From positions 1 through 18,009 of the forward strand of contig CAAEQF010000071.1 of the NCBI GenBank assembly GCA_900758075.1: a stretch of DNA of 18,009 nucleotides, given 5' to 3'. Positions within the stretch are counted from its first letter, which is position 1. The number at the start of each line of letters is the position of its first letter. Position numbers and translations under genes: made by a program. The stretch is from Coriobacteriia bacterium. Its GTDB lineage: Bacteria > Actinomycetota > Coriobacteriia > Coriobacteriales > QAMH01. Shown here one piece after another: positions 15,084 to 18,009 of this stretch. A model generated the notes under the pieces. It was not told the origin of the DNA. It worked only from the letters and a program-made list of their open reading frames with translations, and ran no database searches.

Positions 15084-15113
15084 TTGTGGCAAGCACCCCC
15101 CTTGCGCTACACT
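15084..15113 (+). promoter_or_regulatory. Candidate promoter of the APC permease gene
   Basis: TTGTGG (15084-15089) and TACACT (15108-15113) are separated by 18 bases, 60 bases before the permease start. A tandem ACTACAGC/ACTACAGT pair (15125-15140) lies just downstream of the predicted start point and could be an operator. A small GTAGCT-GTC-AGCTAC hairpin at 15061-15075 overlaps the MFS stop codon but has no T-tract. Confidence 0.5.
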
Positions 15114-15172
15114 CCTAGCCGTTTACTACAGCACTACAGTTTGCTAAAGTCTACTGATATGAGAGGCTATAC

Positions 15173-16675
15173 ATGGCACAGGGCGAAGGCACAGTTGGAA
15201 AAGGCCAGCTCAAACGTAAGTTCGGCATGCGGGAGGCCGTCACCGTCGCAGCAGGCTCGGTCATCGGCGTCGGCTTGTTCACGACGGGCTCGAACGTCGT
15301 GGGCGACCTCGGTCCGTTCGTTATCTTCGCGACGCTCCTCGCGCTCATCGTGAGCATCTACCCCGCGCTGCTCTACGCCGAGATGGGCGCGTCGCTCCCC
15401 TACGCCGGCGGCACCTACCAGTTTGCATCGATGGGCATCGGGCGCTGGGCGGGCGTGCTCGCGGGCTGGAACTTCATCATCTCGCTCGTCGCGGTCAACG
15501 GCGGCGAGGCACTTGCATTCAGTTATTACTTCAAGACCATCTTCCTCGCGCTCGGCATAGAGCTGCCCATCTCCGACGTCATCCTCGCGGCAATCGTCGT
15601 CGCCGGGTTCACCGTGGTCAACGTGTTCGGGGTCGAGGTCTCGGGGCGCGTTCAGAACGCGGCGATGTTCTTCTTTTGGGGAGTTGCCGCAATCTGGTTT
15701 TTGACGATGATCCCCAACGTGAGCCTGCCGACCTTCGTCACGACGCCCGACTTCATCGACGCGAGCAATCCCCTTTCGTTCTTTGCCGCGATGTGCATGA
15801 TCTGGTGGTGCTTCGCGGGGTTCGAGTCAGCCGTCTCGATGGGCGAAGAGATCAAGTACCCGCACGTCAACATCCCACGCGCGATGTTTTTGACCCCATT
15901 CGTCGTGTTCGCGGTCAACGCGCTGTTCCAGTGGTTCCTCGTCGGCATCACGCCCGTCGACTCGATGGCGATGCTCTCCGACGCCGACGCGCCGTTTGCC
16001 CAGGCGATGATGTCCGCCGGCATCATGGGCTTCCCGCTCGTCTTGCTGTGCATCGGTATCTCGCTCGGCGGCGATTTCTCGACCCTCAACGCGAGCGTGG
16101 CGACGACCGGCCGCTACCTGTTCGTCATGGCACGCGACGGTGCGGTGCCCAAGGTATTCGCGAAGACAAGCAAGCGCTTCAGCACGCCGTACGTCTCCGT
16201 CATCACGCTCGGCGTCGTGTCGATCGTCTTGATCCTCACCAACTCGCTCGACTACATCGCGAACCTCTCGTTGTTCGCCGACCTGTTCTACTACGTGATC
16301 GGCATCATCGCGGCGCTCTTCCTGCGCAAGCGTTTCCCCGAGCTCAAACGCGCGTACAAGGCGCCCGGTATCAAGATTGGCGCGCCGGTGAGCGCGGTCA
16401 TCTACATCCTGATGATGACGCAGCTCGAGCCCGACGCCTTTACGACGGGGATCATCTGGTGCGCGATCGCGCTGGTCGTGTACGCGATCTGCTACAAGGT
16501 CTACGGCAAGCAGGGCGAGTTCACGCTCGACCTGGCCGCATCGGGCGCCAACGACGAGCCGCCGGCCGAGGAGCGCGCCAAGATGGACCGGGAGTACCTG
16601 GTCTGGAAGGTCGTCGTGGGCATCGCCTGCGTGCTCGCGCTCGTGCTCTTCGCCTTCCCCTACCTCGTCGTTTAA
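15173..16675 (+). CDS. APC-superfamily amino-acid permease
   Basis: The 500-residue multi-pass membrane protein has about 12-13 predicted helices. The first helix carries the substrate-binding GSVIGVGLF motif (28-36) of APC transporters. AGGTYQFASMGIGRWAGVLAGW and GFESAVSMGEEIKYPHVNIPRAM are further family landmarks. A soluble charged segment (about 450-480) precedes the last helix. It imports, or exchanges, amino acids or polyamine-like substrates; the substrate cannot be read from sequence. The ATG start has a GAGAGG site 6-7 bases upstream. The small DUF4177-like gene follows after 50 bases with no terminator between, so they may be co-transcribed. Confidence 0.92.
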   Translation: MAQGEGTVGKGQLKRKFGMREAVTVAAGSVIGVGLFTTGSNVVGDLGPFVIFATLLALIVSIYPALLYAEMGASLPYAGGTYQFASMGIGRWAGVLAGWNFIISLVAVNGGEALAFSYYFKTIFLALGIELPISDVILAAIVVAGFTVVNVFGVEVSGRVQNAAMFFFWGVAAIWFLTMIPNVSLPTFVTTPDFIDASNPLSFFAAMCMIWWCFAGFESAVSMGEEIKYPHVNIPRAMFLTPFVVFAVNALFQWFLVGITPVDSMAMLSDADAPFAQAMMSAGIMGFPLVLLCIGISLGGDFSTLNASVATTGRYLFVMARDGAVPKVFAKTSKRFSTPYVSVITLGVVSIVLILTNSLDYIANLSLFADLFYYVIGIIAALFLRKRFPELKRAYKAPGIKIGAPVSAVIYILMMTQLEPDAFTTGIIWCAIALVVYAICYKVYGKQGEFTLDLAASGANDEPPAEERAKMDREYLVWKVVVGIACVLALVLFAFPYLVV

Positions 16676-16725
16676 ACTGACACCAGGGGCCGTGGGTATC
16701 GGTTCATTCGAGAGAGGACATGCGC

Positions 16726-16986
16726 ATGGGAATCATGGACGCATTCAACGACGAAGAGGGCAAGATTAGCTACAGCAACGGCAAGTACCGTGTGATGCAG
16801 ATCGTGCTCAGAGAAAAGTTCGTCGGCAAGGGCTCGAAAAACTTCCGCGAGATCGAGGACCTTTGCAACGAGCAGTACGCGCAGGGCTACCGGTTGCATA
16901 CGTTTGCGCAATCGACCGCGAACTCCGCGGGCTTTGGCGGTGGCGACCGCACGGTGTGCAACCTCGTGTTCGAGCGAATCGACTGA
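16726..16986 (+). CDS. Small DUF4177-like protein
   Basis: The 86-residue protein has the pattern NGKYRVMQIVLREKFVGKGSKNFREIEDLCNEQYAQGYRLHTF, a beta strand, then a helix, then a second strand after 'GYRLH'. That is how DUF4177 proteins look ('...LLNELGAEGWELV'). The family assignment is by pattern, not search, and its function is unknown. The start is ATG 16726, with GAGAGG 8 bases upstream; ATG 16720 two codons earlier is too close to that site. A Gly/Ser-rich turn (SAGFGGGDR) precedes the last strand. No membrane segment or signal peptide is seen. Confidence 0.72.
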   Translation: MGIMDAFNDEEGKISYSNGKYRVMQIVLREKFVGKGSKNFREIEDLCNEQYAQGYRLHTFAQSTANSAGFGGGDRTVCNLVFERID

Positions 16987-17048
16987 GGCGCGCTAGCAGC
17001 AACGGCCTTTTTCAACGTTTGGTATGTTGCAAATCTCTACTGGGAATC

Positions 17049-17069
17049 CTGCATTGCCAATCAATGCAG
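17049..17069. repeat. Inverted repeat in the gap after the DUF4177-like gene
   Basis: CTGCATTG and CAATGCAG are perfect 8-base arms around a 5-base loop. The 160-bp gap (16987-17145) is clearly more AT-rich than its surroundings and also holds a 10-base direct repeat, GTATGTTGCA, at 17022-17031 and 17094-17103. A weak terminator for the DUF4177-like gene is possible, but no T-run follows. Confidence 0.4.
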
Positions 17070-17145
17070 CGTTTGAACTATATGTGATTTGAAGTATGTT
17101 GCAGAGTGCCCAACAACAAAAAGCTCTGATTGTGCCTTTTGCTGT

Positions 17146-17793
17146 CTAGAGAGGCTCCGGCGACGGCGTGCCGAGTTCGCCGAAGGGGTTCATGAGCCAG
17201 GGAAAACCATGGCGCTCGAGCGGGCGGCACAGCCCCTCCAGCTCGCGCGGCCACGCGTCATCCCCCTGCGCGAGAAAGCAGCGCGTCCCATCGGTTGCCA
17301 TCAGCAACCACGACCCGCAGTCGCCTGCGCTCGCTTGAGCAGGCGAGTAAACGCCGGAGAGCCGCCATACCCCCTCTTCCACGAGCTCGTGGGCAAAGGC
17401 GCGCGCCTCGAGGTCGACCATGCTGAAATCGGTGTCCTCCGGCTCGATTTTGTGCCCTAGCCCGAGATAGCCCGCGCAGTGCGCCCCAAACCTGTTGCGC
17501 ACGAAGCTGAGCCGAAAGCTGGAATCGGGCTCTTCCCACGTGCACGTGATTGAAAGCTGCTCGAAGTGCTCCAGCACACGGCGCCTCTGCGCATCGGTTG
17601 TTGCCGACGACAAGAACCGGGCAGGGGGCGCCGCGAGCTCCTCCCCGTCCCCATCCTCGTCGAACGAATGGCGAAAGAACCACGCGCCCGTGCAATCGTC
17701 TTGGCACGCAAGGCCGCGGGCGCCATCCGCCGCCTCGACCCACCGGGCGCCACGGTACTCGTATTCGCTTCTCTTGAGACTGCCCTGAGCCAT
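17146..17793 (-). CDS. Hypothetical protein, 215 residues
   Basis: I do not recognise this protein. It is soluble and acidic, with no signal peptide or membrane helix. Features include SEYEYRGARWVEAADGARGLACQDD near the N-terminus, a charged DEDGDGEE patch, and a Trp/Cys-containing middle (ITCTWEEPDSSFRLSFVRNRFG). GDCGSWLLMATDGTRCFLAQGDDAW (about 156-180) reads like a beta-propeller or immunity-protein-style strand pair but is not assigned. The start is ATG 17793, with GGAAAGG about 5 bases upstream. TACACT at 17826-17831 is a possible -10 box. It converges on the DUF4177-like gene across the AT-rich gap. A small AT-rich stem near 17114-17140 could end transcription, but it is weak. Confidence 0.68.
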   Translation of the reverse strand: MAQGSLKRSEYEYRGARWVEAADGARGLACQDDCTGAWFFRHSFDEDGDGEELAAPPARFLSSATTDAQRRRVLEHFEQLSITCTWEEPDSSFRLSFVRNRFGAHCAGYLGLGHKIEPEDTDFSMVDLEARAFAHELVEEGVWRLSGVYSPAQASAGDCGSWLLMATDGTRCFLAQGDDAWPRELEGLCRPLERHGFPWLMNPFGELGTPSPEPL

Positions 17794-17825
17794 GCACACC
17801 TTTCCGTCCGAATGCCTTGCGCATC

Positions 17826-17831
17826 AGTGTA
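17826..17831 (-). promoter_or_regulatory. Candidate -10 box (TACACT) of the 215-residue hypothetical gene
   Basis: TACACT on the minus strand lies 32 bases before the ATG at 17793. No convincing -35 is found at 16-18 bases. Confidence 0.3.
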
Positions 17832-17885
17832 CCCGCATCCCGAGACACGATTCCTCATTTTGAAACGATGTCCACGGCCCCTCGG

Positions 17886-18008
17886 CTCGCTTTTTTCAGC
17901 GCGAGTCTTCGGGTTTAGACGATATGAGGGCCAGGGTGTGAAAAAGCCCCCTGGATGACGAACACGTGGATCGGAACGAAAATATGCTTGCCAGCAAAGT
18001 TCCGCCAC
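17886..18008. repeat. Cluster of three inverted repeats at the right edge
   Basis: Three inverted repeats follow one another without a convincing gene. CTCGC/GCGAG is at 17886-17890 and 17901-17905. CCAGGG/CCCTGG is at 17931-17936 and 17949-17954. A nested structure follows: GTGG (17966-17969) with CCAC (18005-18008), GGAAC (17973-17977) with GTTCC (17999-18003), and TGCT (17985-17988) with AGCA (17993-17996). It could be a structured RNA, a 5' leader or an intergenic repeat. The window ends within or at the boundary of the third element. Confidence 0.45.
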
Positions 18009-18009
18009 A

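Noticed and set aside
17457..18008. A 183-codon minus-strand frame from the right edge overlapping the 215-residue gene
   Set aside because: It runs in another frame through that gene, has no ribosome-binding site and reads as Arg/Ser-rich noise.
1..18009. CRISPR arrays, tRNA or rRNA genes, insertion sequences, integrase or attachment sites
   Set aside because: I read both strands for regularly spaced repeats, tRNA-like cloverleaf ends, transposase motifs and terminal repeats, and found none I could support.

Overview
The window reads as chromosomal DNA of a GC-rich Gram-positive bacterium. My best guess is a member of the Coriobacteriia (Collinsella/Olsenella type, Actinomycetota). The grounds are the GC-rich coding bias, frequent GTG/TTG starts, the Gram-positive split form of the capsule chain-length and tyrosine-kinase system, and a NikR/LarE nickel theme. 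No rRNA, tRNA, CRISPR array, insertion sequence or prophage gene is visible, and the gene order looks like ordinary core and accessory chromosome. The taxon is an inference; the sequence does not prove it.

Left region (1-8.8 kb, cell envelope). A tight leftward operon encodes a Wzz-like chain-length protein, a CpsD/CapB-type tyrosine kinase, a CpsB/YwqE-type PHP phosphatase and a membrane-anchored DUF4012 protein, with gaps of 2 to 15 bases. The first three are the classic phosphorylation module that controls capsule or exopolysaccharide polymerisation. Polymer-building genes (initiating transferase, flippase, polymerase) are not in the window. Divergent from it is a GT2 polyprenyl-phosphate glycosyltransferase. 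Convergent with that, 34 bp away, is a large YfhO-family membrane protein. This GT2 plus YfhO pair resembles the systems that decorate teichoic acids. Upstream of yfhO on the same strand is nikR, a nickel-responsive repressor with a perfect alternating histidine tail and a well-formed candidate operator just upstream of its start.

Middle region (8.9-13.7 kb, small metabolic genes). This part holds a GXSXG esterase, cysteine synthase (cysK) with palindromes around its promoter and a strong terminator, a fused double-cupin protein, a LarE-type sulfur transferase, an unrecognised 116-residue protein, and a small FMN-binding split-barrel protein. CysK and the cupin gene converge, and each has its own hairpin-plus-T-tract terminator.

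Right region (13.8-18 kb). A Bcr/CflA-type MFS exporter and an APC-family amino-acid permease are followed by a small DUF4177-like protein, then an unrecognised 215-residue protein on the minus strand. The last ~125 bp contain three consecutive inverted repeats with no convincing ORF.

I see no wholly new multi-gene system. The points most worth a second look are the (His-X)8 tail and operator of NikR, the tyrosine kinase whose Tyr cluster is followed by a ~170-residue tail, the His-rich DUF4012 partner in the same operon, the fused tandem cupin, and the structured block at the right edge.
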